Notes: generated by a model not told the origin, from the letters alone. A stretch of 64,000 nt of DNA from Defluviimonas aquaemixtae (GCF_900302475.1 NZ_OMOQ01000001.1:124001-188000); one strand, 5' to 3'. Counted from the first letter of the stretch, positions 42,440-52,401 are shown. A program made the numbers and translations.

Positions 42440-43417
42440 ATGATACCCGGCATCGCCAGTCGCCGTCGGTTCTCCGATCTGAGCGAACAGGAAATCCTGG
42501 CGCTCGCAATTTCCTCCGAGGAGGACGACGCGCGAATCTACCGCAGCTATGCCGAGCGTTTGCGGGCGGACTATCCTTCCTCGGCCGAGATCTTCGACGC
42601 GATGGCGAAGGAGGAGGACAAGCACCGCCACTGGCTGATCGAGCGCCACAAGGCGCGGTTCGGCGAGGTGATTCCTCTGATCCGGCGCGAGCATGTCGCG
42701 GGCTTCTACGCCCGCCGCCCGGTCTGGCTCGTGGAGAATCTCGGGCTCGAGCGGATCCGGACCGAGGCCGAGGCGATGGAGCGCGAGGCCGAGGCCTTCT
42801 ACCGCAACGCCGCCGCGCGGACCGAGGACGCTGAGACGCGAAAGCTCCTGGGCGACCTGGCCGCCGCCGAGGCAAAGCACGAAAAGAAGGCCGGCGATCT
42901 TGTCGAGACCCATCTCGGCGACGAGACGCGCGAAGAGGAGGATCGGGCCGCACACCGGCAATTCGTGCTGACCTGGGTGCAGCCGGGCCTTGCGGGGCTG
43001 ATGGACGGCTCGGTTTCGACGCTCGCGCCGATCTTTGCCACGGCCTTCGCGACGCAGGATACCTGGACGACGTTCCTCGTCGGCCTTGCCGCTGCCGTGG
43101 GTGCGGGAATCTCGATGGGCTTCACCGAGGTCGCGTCGGATGACGGGGTGCTGTCGGGGCGCGGCTCGCCCATCAAGCGGGGCATATCGGCGGGCGTGAT
43201 GACGACTCTCGGCGGCCTCGGCCACGCGTTGCCCTACCTGATCCCGGATTTCTGGACCGCGACGATCACCGCGATCATCATCGTCTTCGTCGAGCTTTGG
43301 GCCATCGTCTGGATCCAGAACCGCTACATGGAGACGCCGTTCATGCGCGCGACATTCCAGGTCGTCCTCGGCGGCGCGCTGGTCTTTGCCGCTGGCGTTC
43401 TGATCGGGGCCGGCTAG
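42440..43417 (+). CDS. mbfA: Membrane-bound ferritin MbfA (ferritin-like plus VIT1/CCC1 domain)
   Basis: The 325-residue protein has an N-terminal ferritin-like diiron domain (about 15-155) with metal ligands in ISSEEDDARIYRS, MAKEEDKHRHW and AAAEAKHEKK, and a C-terminal VIT1/CCC1-type membrane domain (about 170-325) with five helices, beginning PGLAGLMDGSVSTLAP. In Agrobacterium and Bradyrhizobium MbfA exports iron and protects against peroxide. There it is controlled by Irr; here the upstream elements look like TetR sites instead. Confidence 0.93.
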   Translation: MIPGIASRRRFSDLSEQEILALAISSEEDDARIYRSYAERLRADYPSSAEIFDAMAKEEDKHRHWLIERHKARFGEVIPLIRREHVAGFYARRPVWLVENLGLERIRTEAEAMEREAEAFYRNAAARTEDAETRKLLGDLAAAEAKHEKKAGDLVETHLGDETREEEDRAAHRQFVLTWVQPGLAGLMDGSVSTLAPIFATAFATQDTWTTFLVGLAAAVGAGISMGFTEVASDDGVLSGRGSPIKRGISAGVMTTLGGLGHALPYLIPDFWTATITAIIIVFVELWAIVWIQNRYMETPFMRATFQVVLGGALVFAAGVLIGAG

Positions 43418-43442
43418 GATCGCGCCAACCACAGGGACGAAG

Positions 43443-44138
43443 ATGCATATCAAGGACGAAATCGGCTACCAGCCGCTGCCGCTGCCCGACCGGGTCCGGC
43501 TGACGGATGACACCGCGCTGAGGGCGGCGGAGGCGTTTCGCGACTACATGACCAAGCGCCACACGGTGCGCGACTACCGCCCCGATTCCGTGCCGGTGGA
43601 GGTGATCGCCGCCTGCGTCGCCGCCGCCGGGACCGCGCCATCCGGGGCGAACCAGCAGACCTGGCATTTCGTGGCGATCTCGGACCCCGAGATGAAGGCC
43701 CGCATCCGCACCGCCGCCGAGGTCGAGGAGGAGGCGTTCTACGCTGGCGGCGGCGGCGACGAGTGGCTGGCGGCGCTGGAGCCCATCGGCACCGGCGCGG
43801 CGAAGCCGCATCTGGAGATCGCGCCCTGGCTGATCGTCGTCTTCGCGCAGCGCTACGGCGTCACCGAGGAGGGCGAGCGCTACAAGCACTACTACGTGCC
43901 CGAAAGCGTCGGCATCGCGACGGGCCTTCTGATCGCGGCGCTGCATCATGCGGGGCTGGTGACGCTCACGCATACGCCGAACCCGATGAAGTTCCTGAAC
44001 GCGCTCTGCGGCCGGCCCGACAACGAGAAACCGGTTATGATCCTCGCCGTCGGCCATCCGGCGGAAGATGCCACCGTCCCCGCCGCGGCCAAGATCAAGA
44101 AGCCGCTCGACGAGATCCTGACGATCCGGCGCGGGTGA
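43443..44138 (+). CDS. Nitroreductase-family flavoprotein (iodotyrosine deiodinase-like)
   Basis: The 231-residue FMN protein has the family motifs: MTKRHTVRDYRPDSVP for phosphate binding, AGTAPSGANQQTWHFV for the flavin, and LTHTPNPMKFLNALCGRPDNEKPVMILAVGHPAED near the C-terminus. The last pattern is closer to bacterial homologues of iodotyrosine deiodinase than to classical nitroreductases. Reductive dehalogenation of an aromatic compound is possible but unproven. It follows mbfA after 25 bases and might be co-transcribed with it. Confidence 0.86.
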   Translation: MHIKDEIGYQPLPLPDRVRLTDDTALRAAEAFRDYMTKRHTVRDYRPDSVPVEVIAACVAAAGTAPSGANQQTWHFVAISDPEMKARIRTAAEVEEEAFYAGGGGDEWLAALEPIGTGAAKPHLEIAPWLIVVFAQRYGVTEEGERYKHYYVPESVGIATGLLIAALHHAGLVTLTHTPNPMKFLNALCGRPDNEKPVMILAVGHPAEDATVPAAAKIKKPLDEILTIRRG

Positions 44139-44180
44139 GACGCTGGCGCGCCCGCGACGGCCATGCTAGGCGCGGGATCG

Positions 44181-45110
44181 ATGCTGGCGATCTTTCTCAA
44201 GACCCTGCCGTTCTTCGCGCTGATCGGCCTCGGCTGGTTCGCGGGCCGCATCCGGTTCTTTCCCGAAGCGGCGACCGAATGGCTGACGCGCTTCGTTTTC
44301 TACTTCGCGCTGTCGGCGATGCTGTTCCGCTTCGCGGCGACGCTGCCTGTGGCGGAGATTTTCGATATACGGTTCGCGCTGGCCTATCTGACCGGCTGCG
44401 TGGCGGTCTACCTTCTCGCTTTCGTCGTGGCGCTCGCGCGGCGCGTCTCGCTGCCTGAGGCGGCGGTCGAGGCGCAATGCTCGGTGATCGGCAATACCGG
44501 CTTTCTCGGCGTGCCGCTTCTCGTGGTGCTGCTGGGCGAGGCGGCGGCCGGACCGGTCCTGATGGTGCTGACGATAGATCTCATCGTCTTCTCGACCCTC
44601 ATCACGCTGATCATCACCTGGGCGCGGGGCAGCGGGTTCAGTCCACGCGTCGCGAAGGACCTGGCGACGGGGCTGGTCAGGAACCCGATGATCGTGTCGA
44701 TGGCGGCGGGTCTTCTCGTGTCGGCGGCGTCGGTGAAGCTCGCGGCCCCGGTCGAGGAGTTCCTGACGATCCTCGGCGCCGCGGCCACGCCGGGCGCGCT
44801 CTTCGCCATTGGTGCCTCGCTCGCCACGAGATCAGCCGAGCGGTTGTCGGTGGCGCTCTGGCTTTCGTTCGCGAAGCTCGTGCTGCATCCTGCGGCCGTC
44901 GCCGTGGCGGCGCTCTTCCTCTTCGACGTGCAACCCTTCGCGGCCGGTGTCATGATCGCGGCGGCCGCGCTGCCGGTCGCGGGCAATGTCTACATCCTTG
45001 CGCGCTACTACGGGGTCGCGCCGCAGCGCGTTTCGGCCTCGATCCTCGTTTCCACGATGGCCAGCATCGTGACCGTGTCATTAGTGATCGCCTGGATCAC
45101 CGGAGCCTAG
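44181..45110 (+). CDS. AEC-family (auxin efflux carrier-like) transporter
   Basis: The start at MLAIFLKTLPFFALIGLGWFAGR is chosen because it matches the first helix of the family; an upstream ATG exists. The 309-residue protein has about ten membrane helices, with the conserved QCSVIGNTGFLGVPLLVVLLGEAAAG and later SFAKLVLHPAAVAVA. AEC proteins export organic acids or amino-acid derivatives. The next gene, S-formylglutathione hydrolase, begins 11 bases after the stop, so the pair may be co-transcribed although no shared role is evident. Confidence 0.87.
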   Translation: MLAIFLKTLPFFALIGLGWFAGRIRFFPEAATEWLTRFVFYFALSAMLFRFAATLPVAEIFDIRFALAYLTGCVAVYLLAFVVALARRVSLPEAAVEAQCSVIGNTGFLGVPLLVVLLGEAAAGPVLMVLTIDLIVFSTLITLIITWARGSGFSPRVAKDLATGLVRNPMIVSMAAGLLVSAASVKLAAPVEEFLTILGAAATPGALFAIGASLATRSAERLSVALWLSFAKLVLHPAAVAVAALFLFDVQPFAAGVMIAAAALPVAGNVYILARYYGVAPQRVSASILVSTMASIVTVSLVIAWITGA

Positions 45111-45121
45111 GAGAGAATGCG

Positions 45122-45955
45122 ATGAAGAAAGTGTCGGAAAACAAGTGTTTCGGCGGGGTCCAAGGGGTCTACACCCATGCCTCGGACGCCTGCAGTTGCG
45201 ACATGACTTTCGGTCTTTTCCTGCCGGAAGAGGCCGAGGACGGCCCGGTCCCGGTCCTGTGGTACCTGTCGGGCCTGACCTGCACGCACGAGAACGCGAT
45301 GGTGAAGGCGGGCGCGCAGGAATGGGCGGCGGAATACGGGATCGCGCTCGTCTTCCCCGACACCTCGCCCCGGGGCGAGGGCGTGGCCGACGACGAGGCC
45401 TACGACCTCGGCCAGGGCGCGGGCTTTTACGTGAACGCGACGCAAGAGCCGTGGTCGCCACATTTCCAGATGTGGGACTACGTGGCCGAGGAACTGCCGA
45501 AGATCGTTACTGCGAACTTCGCGGTGGACGAGGCGCGTCAGTCGATCATGGGCCATTCGATGGGCGGACACGGCGCGCTGACCATGGCGATGCAGCTTCA
45601 GGGGCGGTTCCGGTCCGTTTCCGCCTTCGCGCCGATCGCGAATCCGACCCGGTCGGATTGGGGCCGGAAACAGCTCTCCGCCTATCTCGGCGAGGATGAG
45701 ATGGCGTGGGCGGGGCACGATGCGTCGCTGCTGATGCGGGCCGAAGGGTTCGACGGGCCGATCCTGATCGACCAGGGATCCGAGGACCAGTTCATCGACC
45801 TTCTGAAGCCCGAAGTTCTGGCCGAGGCGATGGTGGCGCGGCGGCAAAACGGTAGGCTCCGGATGCAGCCGGGCTACGATCACAGCTATTTCTTCGTCGC
45901 AAGCTTCATGGCCGATCATGTCGCCTTCCACGCCGAGACGTTGCATCGCAGATGA
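45122..45955 (+). CDS. fghA: S-formylglutathione hydrolase
   Basis: The 277-residue esterase completes formaldehyde detoxification by hydrolysing S-formylglutathione to formate and glutathione. It has the nucleophile elbow [14 protein letters not shown] with catalytic Ser146, the family motif [27 protein letters not shown], and a later catalytic histidine in the GYDHSYFFV segment. The start follows gagagaatgcg. The glutathione-dependent formaldehyde dehydrogenase that usually neighbours it is not in the window. It overlaps yaiI by ATGA. Confidence 0.95.
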   Translation: MKKVSENKCFGGVQGVYTHASDACSCDMTFGLFLPEEAEDGPVPVLWYLSGLTCTHENAMVKAGAQEWAAEYGIALVFPDTSPRGEGVADDEAYDLGQGAGFYVNATQEPWSPHFQMWDYVAEELPKIVTANFAVDEARQSIMGHSMGGHGALTMAMQLQGRFRSVSAFAPIANPTRSDWGRKQLSAYLGEDEMAWAGHDASLLMRAEGFDGPILIDQGSEDQFIDLLKPEVLAEAMVARRQNGRLRMQPGYDHSYFFVASFMADHVAFHAETLHRR

Positions 45956-46398
45956 GCCTCTACATCGATGCCGACGCCTGCCCGGTGAAAGAGGAATGCG
46001 TCCGCGTCGCCGATCGATTGGGTGTGCGGGTTCTCATCGTGTGCAACGGCGGCATCCGCCCCTCGGACCATCCGCTGGTCGAGACGGTGTTCGTCACCGA
46101 AGGCCCCGACGAGGCGGACAAGTGGATTGCCGAACGGGCGGGGAAGGGCGACGTGGTCGTCACTTCCGACATCCCGCTGGCTGCGAAATGCGTGGCCGCC
46201 GGCGCGCGCGTCGTGAAGCCGAACGGCGAGACGCTGACCGAGGCCAACATCGGCAACGCGCTCGCCACGCGCGACCTGATGGCCGATTTGCGCGCGGCCG
46301 ATCCGTTCCGGCAGGGCGGCGGGCGCGCGTTCACGAAACAGGACCGGTCGCGTTTTCTTGACGCTCTCGACCGTCTGATGCGGGCGGCGGCGAGGTAG
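45952..46398 (+). CDS. YaiI/UPF0178 family protein
   Basis: The 148-residue protein begins [15 protein letters not shown], typical of the YaiI/YqxD family, a PIN-like fold. DADACPV and [12 protein letters not shown] hold conserved acidic residues. The family has no firmly proved role, though an RNase-like activity has been suggested from the fold. It overlaps the upstream fghA gene by 4 bases, so it is translated with it. Confidence 0.9.
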   Translation: MSLYIDADACPVKEECVRVADRLGVRVLIVCNGGIRPSDHPLVETVFVTEGPDEADKWIAERAGKGDVVVTSDIPLAAKCVAAGARVVKPNGETLTEANIGNALATRDLMADLRAADPFRQGGGRAFTKQDRSRFLDALDRLMRAAAR

Positions 46399-46455
46399 GG
46401 ACATCGTGTCGCGGGCGAGACAGACAGATCGCTGCCGATCCCGTCAGTTTGTCTG

Positions 46456-47439
46456 GTGAGCTTTGTAGAGACAGACGTTGCCCGCCAGGGGCGGAACCGC
46501 GCGATCGGTATCTTCTGCGCGCTCGGCGGGGCCTTCCTGTTCTCAGCCAACGACGTCCTGATCAAGCTTCTGTCGTCGGGATACGCGCTGCATCAGGTCG
46601 TACTGATCCGCTCGCTGATCGCGCTTGGCGTGCTTCTGGCCCTGATCGTGCCGCTTCAGGGCGGTATTGCCGCGCTTCGGACACGCCGGATCGGGATGCA
46701 CGTCCTGCGCGGGCTTTGTGTGGTGATTGCGAACATGACCTTTTTCACGGCGCTTGCCGCTATGCCGCTCGTCGACGCGGTGGCGATCTTCTTTGTCAGT
46801 CCCCTGCTCATCACCGCCTTTTCGGTACTGATACTGGGCGAAAGCGTTGGCGCCCGGCGCTGGGGCTCGGTCATCATCGGCCTGCTTGGCGTCGTGATCA
46901 TGCTACGCCCGGGAACCGACGCCTTCCGCCTCGCCGCGCTCCTGCCGCTGATAGCGGCGACAGGATACGCGATGCTCCAAATTCTCACGCGGAAGATCGG
47001 CGGCACCGAATCCGCAACGGCCATGACGTTCTACATCCTGCTCACCTTCATCGCGGTGTCGGGCGCAATGGGCCTTTTCTTCGGTGATGGCCGTTTCGCC
47101 GGATCGGGCCATGCCTCGATCGAGTTCCTTTTTCGCGCCTGGATCTGGCCTGAGCCCCGCGACTGGCTGACTTTCGTAGCGCTCGGCTTCGCGAGCGCCT
47201 TCGCGGGCGTGCTCATCAGCCAGGCATACCGCGTGGGTGAGGCCGCGGTGATCGCACCTTTCGAATATGTCGCGATGCCGCTCGCGGTCTTCTGGGGCGT
47301 CGTGGCCTTTGGCGAATGGCCCGACACGATTGCCTGGGCGGGGACCACGCTGATTGTCGGCGGCGGGATTTACATGTTCGTTCGCGAGGCGCTGGCGAAC
47401 CGGCGCATCGCGGCGCGCCGGCCGCCGCCGGTGCGCTGA
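46456..47439 (+). CDS. EamA/DMT-family transporter
   Basis: The 327-residue membrane protein has ten helices in two EamA repeats, starting FCALGGAFLFSANDVLIKLLSSGY, with TFFTALAAMPLVDAVAIFFVSPL in repeat one and the final GVVAFGEWPDTIAWAGTTLIVGG. The start codon is GTG. It is an exporter of unknown substrate and differs from the other two EamA proteins in the window. It stands alone before the HAD phosphatase. Confidence 0.88.
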   Translation: MSFVETDVARQGRNRAIGIFCALGGAFLFSANDVLIKLLSSGYALHQVVLIRSLIALGVLLALIVPLQGGIAALRTRRIGMHVLRGLCVVIANMTFFTALAAMPLVDAVAIFFVSPLLITAFSVLILGESVGARRWGSVIIGLLGVVIMLRPGTDAFRLAALLPLIAATGYAMLQILTRKIGGTESATAMTFYILLTFIAVSGAMGLFFGDGRFAGSGHASIEFLFRAWIWPEPRDWLTFVALGFASAFAGVLISQAYRVGEAAVIAPFEYVAMPLAVFWGVVAFGEWPDTIAWAGTTLIVGGGIYMFVREALANRRIAARRPPPVR

Positions 47440-47500
47440 TCGGGCTTGGCTTTCGCGAAACCGCCGCTAGTGTCGGCCCGGCGGACAAGGAGGTGCGGAC

Positions 47501-48124
47501 ATGGCGCGGCCCGAGGCGGTGATCTTCGACATCGGCAACGTACTTATCGAATGGCAGCCCGAGCGGTTCTACGATCGAGTCATGGGCGTGGCCGAGCGGA
47601 TGCGCATGTTCAGCGAGATCGACCTGCACGGCATGAACGAGGCAATCGACCGTGGCGCCCCCTTTCGCGAAACGATCTATGCCCTCGCCCAGCGGCATCC
47701 CGAATGGGAGGACAAGATCCGGCTCTGGTATCACAACTGGATCGAAATGGCCTCGCCCGAGATCCCGCACTCCGTCCGCCTGTTCAGGGCGCTGCGCAAG
47801 CGCGGCGTGCCAGTCTTCGCGCTGACGAATTTCGGCGACGAAACCTTTGCCCATGCCGAACCCAGCTACCCGTTCCTCGCCGAATTCGACCGCGCCTATG
47901 TCTCGGGCCGCCTACAGGTGACGAAGCCCGATCCCCGCATCTACGAAATCGTCGAGGCGGATTGCGGCGTGACCCCCGAAGGCCTTCTCTTCACCGACGA
48001 CCGGGCCGACAATATCACCGCCGCCAAGGCGCGCGGTTGGCAGGTGCATCACTTCGACGGGCCGGATGGCCTTGCCGCCCGGCTCGTCTCCGAGGGGCTT
48101 CTGGACGAAGGGGAGGCCGCATGA
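47501..48124 (+). CDS. HAD-superfamily phosphatase
   Basis: The 207-residue protein has the HAD motifs in order: motif I FDIGNVLIEW with the nucleophilic aspartate, motif II LTNFGDE, motif III lysine in TKPDPRIYEIV, and motif IV LLFTDDRADNITAAKARGW. The cap is a small helical bundle, so it is of subfamily I, close to haloacid dehalogenase-like hydrolases acting on small phosphoesters. It overlaps the next gene by ATGA, so it acts with or beside the ornithine cyclodeaminase-like protein. Confidence 0.92.
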   Translation: MARPEAVIFDIGNVLIEWQPERFYDRVMGVAERMRMFSEIDLHGMNEAIDRGAPFRETIYALAQRHPEWEDKIRLWYHNWIEMASPEIPHSVRLFRALRKRGVPVFALTNFGDETFAHAEPSYPFLAEFDRAYVSGRLQVTKPDPRIYEIVEADCGVTPEGLLFTDDRADNITAAKARGWQVHHFDGPDGLAARLVSEGLLDEGEAA

Positions 48125-49032
48125 CAATCGAAATCATCGGGCCGGAGGCGGAGGCGAAGCTCGACTGGATCGAACTGACCGAGGCAATCGAGGCCGGCCA
48201 CCGTCTGCCCAGGGCCGAGGTAGGAGACACCGTCCTCAGGCGCGGCGAGGACACGCTTCTGACACGCTCGGCCTGGATCGACGGCATGGGCCTCGCGGTG
48301 AAGGCGGCGACGATTTATCCCGGCAACCAGACGCTCGGCCTGCCGAACCTGCACGGGGTGGTGGCGCTGTTCTCCGACCGCGAGGGCCTGCCGGAAGCCT
48401 ATCTCGACTTCGCGCTCGTGACGAAGTGGAAGACCGCCGCCGACAGCCTTCTGGCCGCGCGCCGACTCGCGCGGCCCGACGCTGAGATGTTCCTGCTGGT
48501 GGGGGCGGGCACTGTCGCGAGCTCGATGGTCGAGGCCTATTCCGCCGCCTTCCCCAAGGCCCGCTTCCACGTCTGGACCCGGACGCCCGAAAGCGCCCGC
48601 GCCTTCGCCGATGCCACGGGCGCGACCCCGGAGCCCGACCTCGAGGCCGCCGTGCGGAAGGCCGACGTGATCGCCACCGCGACCATGGCGACCGAGCCGA
48701 TGATCCGGGGTGAATGGCTCAAGCCGGGCACGCATCTCGACCTTATCGGCGCCTACCGCCCCGACATGCGCGAAGTGAACGACGATGTGATGAAGCGCGC
48801 CCGCATCTTCGTCGATGCGCGTGCCACGACCATCCGCCACATTGGCGAGATCATGGCCCCCCTTGCCTCTGGCGCGATCACGGAGGGCGATATCCTGGGC
48901 GATTTCTATGACATCGCATCGGGAGATTTTGTCCGCGGCGCGGATGACGAGATCACGCTCTGCAAGAACGGCGGGGGCGCGCATCTCGACCTGATGACCG
49001 CGCGCTACATACTCGACACGGTCAAGCGCTGA
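48121..49032 (+). CDS. Ornithine cyclodeaminase/mu-crystallin family protein
   Basis: The 303-residue protein has a Rossmann-type NAD(P) domain, with LLVGAGTVASSMVEAYSAA as the dinucleotide loop, and the N-terminal pattern DTVLRRGEDTLLTRSAWIDGMGLAVKAATIYPGN. The later HLDLIGAYRPDMREVND is diagnostic of this family. It may be an ornithine or alanine cyclodeaminase, a ketimine reductase or a related dehydrogenase. It is coupled to the HAD gene by a 4-base overlap. Confidence 0.88.
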   Translation: MTIEIIGPEAEAKLDWIELTEAIEAGHRLPRAEVGDTVLRRGEDTLLTRSAWIDGMGLAVKAATIYPGNQTLGLPNLHGVVALFSDREGLPEAYLDFALVTKWKTAADSLLAARRLARPDAEMFLLVGAGTVASSMVEAYSAAFPKARFHVWTRTPESARAFADATGATPEPDLEAAVRKADVIATATMATEPMIRGEWLKPGTHLDLIGAYRPDMREVNDDVMKRARIFVDARATTIRHIGEIMAPLASGAITEGDILGDFYDIASGDFVRGADDEITLCKNGGGAHLDLMTARYILDTVKR

Positions 49033-49073
49033 ACGCTCTCCATCCTGCAATAGGGATCCCTCGGGTGCGGTCC

Positions 49074-50315
49074 TCAGGCCAGGGCAGCGCGGTCGAAAGG
49101 CTGTTCCCTGATCGGCAGATGGACGATTGCCGAGAATGCGCCCACCGCGACGCCGATCCACCAGACGGCGGTGTAGCTGCCATAGGCGTCGTACATCCGT
49201 CCGCCCAACCAGACTCCGACGAACGAGCCCAGCTGGTGGGAGAAAAAGACGAAGCCATAGAGCGTGCCCATGTAACGCAGCCCGTAGATGTGGGCGACAA
49301 GACCAGACGTAAGCGGCACGGTCGCAAGCCAGAGTGCCCCCATGACAACCGAAAAGAGTATCACCGTCGTCGGCGTCATCGGCACCATGATGAACGCGGC
49401 GGCGACAAGCGTACGACCGGTGTAGATCGACGCCAGCAGGTACTTCTTCGAGTATCGCTTGCCGAGCCAACCCGCGGTCACCGTGCCCACGATATTGGCA
49501 ATCCCAATGAGCGAGATCGAGATCGCACCCAGCGCGGATGTCGTTGTAACACCGAGCGCGGCGAGCGTGCCCGAGGGGTCGATCGCACCGCACATCTCGG
49601 TCACGAAGGCCGGGAAATGGGCGGTAATGAAGGCGAGTTGATAGCCGCACGAGAAGAAGCCAAGAAAGATCAGCATGTAGGAGGGGTCGCGGAACGCCTT
49701 GAGCAGCACCTCGCCCATACTCTCTTCAAGCTCCACGCGGCTCGCCGCCTCGGGCGCGCGCATCATCGGCAGGACAAGGAGCGACGACAGGATCACGGCG
49801 GCGAAGATCACGAAGACCGTCTGCCAGGGGGCATAGCCCAGCAGGATTTCTGCCACCGGTGCGCCGAAAACCTGGCCGGCCGAACCTGCCGCTGTTGCGA
49901 TTCCCAGCGCCAGCGAGCGGTTCTCGGCACTCGACGCGCGGCCGACGACCGCGAGGATGACACCAAAGCCGGTGCCCGCGATGCCAAAGCCGACAAGGAT
50001 TTCAAGAAGTTGGTGCTGGCCGGGAGTAATGGCGTAGGCTGAAAGCACAAGACCGGCCGCATAGGACAGTGCGCCCGCGATGATCGCCTTCCGGTCGCCG
50101 AATTTTTCGGCGATCGCCCCGAAGATCGGCTGGCCGATACCCCAGGCGAGATTCTGGATCGCGATGGCGAAGCTGAACTCCGCCCGGAGCCAGCCGAACT
50201 CTTCCGCGATCGGAATCTGGAAAACGCCGAAACTCGCCCGAACGGCGAAGCCGAGCATGATTATTATGCAGCCGGCTACGAGAACCGGAGTGAAGAGCGG
50301 CGCGCGCGTTTCCAT
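49074..50315 (-). CDS. MFS transporter
   Basis: The 413-residue inner-membrane protein has twelve predicted helices. It has the MFS features GQPIFGAIAEKFGDRKAII, with the family loop between helices 2 and 3, and a second loop GWLGKRYSKKY between helices 8 and 9. It begins METRAPLFTPVLVAGCIIIMLGFAVRASFGVFQIPIAEE, typical of oxalate/formate or monocarboxylate-type MFS proteins. The substrate is unknown. It is divergent from zapE with a 204-base shared region. Confidence 0.9.
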   Translation of the reverse strand: METRAPLFTPVLVAGCIIIMLGFAVRASFGVFQIPIAEEFGWLRAEFSFAIAIQNLAWGIGQPIFGAIAEKFGDRKAIIAGALSYAAGLVLSAYAITPGQHQLLEILVGFGIAGTGFGVILAVVGRASSAENRSLALGIATAAGSAGQVFGAPVAEILLGYAPWQTVFVIFAAVILSSLLVLPMMRAPEAASRVELEESMGEVLLKAFRDPSYMLIFLGFFSCGYQLAFITAHFPAFVTEMCGAIDPSGTLAALGVTTTSALGAISISLIGIANIVGTVTAGWLGKRYSKKYLLASIYTGRTLVAAAFIMVPMTPTTVILFSVVMGALWLATVPLTSGLVAHIYGLRYMGTLYGFVFFSHQLGSFVGVWLGGRMYDAYGSYTAVWWIGVAVGAFSAIVHLPIREQPFDRAALA

Positions 50316-50389
50316 GGCGTCTCCGTGGTCGGCGCACTCTTACCAAAGCGGGTTTCTCGGTCAAATCGCGAATTGTGATCGGAACAATT

Positions 50390-50408
50390 ACGGCCCGTGC
50401 TGGGCCGT
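50390..50408. repeat. Perfect 7-bp inverted repeat between the MFS and zapE genes
   Basis: ACGGCCC and GGGCCGT flank GTGCT, in the shared region between the divergent MFS and zapE genes. There is no T-run, so it may be an operator or an untranslated hairpin. Confidence 0.35.
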
Positions 50409-50519
50409 CCCGTTTCCGTACGGCCTTTGTACCGCATCCGTCCCGACAACGTCCCGACACCAGACACCCCAGACTGAAGCGGCCTTTTCAGTCGACACCG
50501 CACCGGCTATCGACGGGTC

Positions 50520-51602
50520 ATGGCCGAGACGCTGACCGAGATCTATGACCGGATGACGCATGAGGGCGGGCTGAAGCAGGACGCCGCGCAGCGCGCGCTC
50601 CTGCCCGAGCTTCAGCGCATCCGCGAGGAGCTGGAGGCTACGAATGGGCGGCGGAAGGGGCTCTTGGGCGGCATCTTCGCCAAGCCGCAGAACGGCGTGA
50701 AGGGGCTCTACATCTGGGGCGGCGTCGGGCGCGGCAAGTCTATGCTCATGGACCTCTTCCACGAGACCGTCGCGATAGAGGCCAAGCGGCGGGTGCATTT
50801 CCACGCCTTCATGCAGGAGGTGCAGGCGAAGCTGCACGAGGTCCGGAAGACTGGCGTCGATGACGCGATCAAGCCGGCCGCGGAGGAGATCGCGGGCGAG
50901 GTCCGGCTTCTGGATTTCGACGAGATGCAGATCACCGACATTGCCGATGCGATGATCGTCGGGCGGCTCTTCCAGATGCTCTTCGACCGCGGCGTGACGA
51001 TCGTGACGACCTCGAACCGCCACCCGGATGACCTCTACAAGGACGGGCTGAACCGGCCGCTCTTCCTGCCCTTCATCGCGCTCCTGAAGGAGCGGCTCAC
51101 GGTCCGCGAGTTGGAAAGCGAGACCGACTACCGCCAGCACCGGCTGGAAGGCGAAAGGGTCTATTTCGCGCCCGCCGGGGCCGAGGCAGAGGTGGCGCTT
51201 ACGCGGATCTGGCTCGAACTCACGGGCGGCGGCGGGGATGCGGAACTGAAGCTCGTCGTCAAGGGGCGCGAGATCGTCATTCCGAATTATCACGCGGGCG
51301 TCGCGCGGGCCTCGTTCTGGGAGCTTTGCGGCCGCCCGCTCGGCCCTGCCGACTACCTCGCCATCGCCGGGGCGATTCGGGTGCTGATCCTCGAGGAGAT
51401 CCCGCATCTTTCGGCCGAGAACTACAACGAGGCCAAGCGGTTCGTGACGCTGATCGATGCGCTTTACGAAGCGAAGGTCCGGCTGATCGCCTCGGCCGCC
51501 GACGAGCCCGAACGCCTCTATATCGAAGGCGCGGGATCGTTCGAGTTCGAGCGCACCGCGAGCCGACTGCGCGAGATGCAGAGCGAAGGCTGGGGCCGGT
51601 AG
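50520..51602 (+). CDS. zapE: Cell division protein ZapE (AFG1-like ATPase)
   Basis: The 360-residue ATPase has Walker A WGGVGRGKSMLMDLF, Walker B VRLLDFDEMQITDI, and arginine-containing C-terminal helices. In E. coli ZapE destabilizes FtsZ polymers during constriction; related proteins support mitochondrial protein quality control. The length and the ELDLF-like N-terminal region match bacterial ZapE. It stands alone, with a promoter presumably in the preceding 204-base gap. Confidence 0.94.
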   Translation: MAETLTEIYDRMTHEGGLKQDAAQRALLPELQRIREELEATNGRRKGLLGGIFAKPQNGVKGLYIWGGVGRGKSMLMDLFHETVAIEAKRRVHFHAFMQEVQAKLHEVRKTGVDDAIKPAAEEIAGEVRLLDFDEMQITDIADAMIVGRLFQMLFDRGVTIVTTSNRHPDDLYKDGLNRPLFLPFIALLKERLTVRELESETDYRQHRLEGERVYFAPAGAEAEVALTRIWLELTGGGGDAELKLVVKGREIVIPNYHAGVARASFWELCGRPLGPADYLAIAGAIRVLILEEIPHLSAENYNEAKRFVTLIDALYEAKVRLIASAADEPERLYIEGAGSFEFERTASRLREMQSEGWGR

Positions 51603-51627
51603 CCGCCGAGCCCGGGCCGCCCGCGAC

Positions 51628-52317
51628 CTATGTCCCGGTCGCGGCAGGCCTCAGAAGCTGGTCTCTCAGGCTGGAGGACGACGCCTTGGGGTTCTGGAAG
51701 GTCAGGCCCGCCTCGAGATGCCTGAGATGTTCGTCCATTAGATCGACGAGACGGTCGGCGTCCCCCGCCTCCAGCGCATCGACGATCCGGTCATGCTCGT
51801 CCTCGGCACAATTCGACCCGCCGGTCGCGGCGTAGAGACCAATGATGAGGGTGGTGCGCATGGTCAGTTCGGAGAGGAACCGCTCCAGCACCTGATTGCC
51901 CGCGATCGTTGCGATCCGCATGTGGAACTGGCGCGACAGGCGCAGTTCGGCGGGCTTGTCGCCGGAGGCGCGGGCGCGCGCCTCCTCGGCGATGTTTGTG
52001 CGCAGATAGGAGATGTCCTCCTTCGACGCGCGGCCGGCGGCATGCCGCGCAATCGTGCGTTCGACCGTGTGGCGGGCCTGGAAGACGTCGCGCGCCTCCT
52101 TCGGTGAGGGCGTCATCACGAAGGCGCCGCGATTGGGGCGCAGCTCGACCACGTGCTGCGCGGCGAGCGAGGCCAGCGCCCGGCGCACGTTCGCGCGGTT
52201 GCACGAGAAGAGGTCGCTCAGCGCCTGCTCGCCGAGCTTCGCGCCCGCGGGCAGGCGTTGTTCGGAAATCGCGTCGATCACCGAGGCGACGATGATGTCT
52301 TCGGGCGAGTCGCTCAT
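51628..52317 (-). CDS. GntR/FCD-family regulator of the hydantoin-type genes
   Basis: The 229-residue protein has a GntR winged helix (AISEQRLPAGAKLGEQALSDLFSCNRANVRRALASL) and an FCD ligand domain (about 85-215, with the H/D metal ligand pattern QFHMRIATIAGN). The ATG at MSDSPEDIIV is one of four in-frame starts within 18 codons; the longest would begin 51 bases upstream. It is divergent from the hydantoin racemase and a perfect inverted repeat in the gap is well placed for its binding. Confidence 0.87.
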   Translation of the reverse strand: MSDSPEDIIVASVIDAISEQRLPAGAKLGEQALSDLFSCNRANVRRALASLAAQHVVELRPNRGAFVMTPSPKEARDVFQARHTVERTIARHAAGRASKEDISYLRTNIAEEARARASGDKPAELRLSRQFHMRIATIAGNQVLERFLSELTMRTTLIIGLYAATGGSNCAEDEHDRIVDALEAGDADRLVDLMDEHLRHLEAGLTFQNPKASSSSLRDQLLRPAATGT

Positions 52318-52401
52318 TCCCATCCTGTGCGGCATTGCATCCAGCCTTGGAAAGTAAGGACCGCGCAAGGCCTTGACAATGCGCGCGAAGATTCTCTTGC
52401 T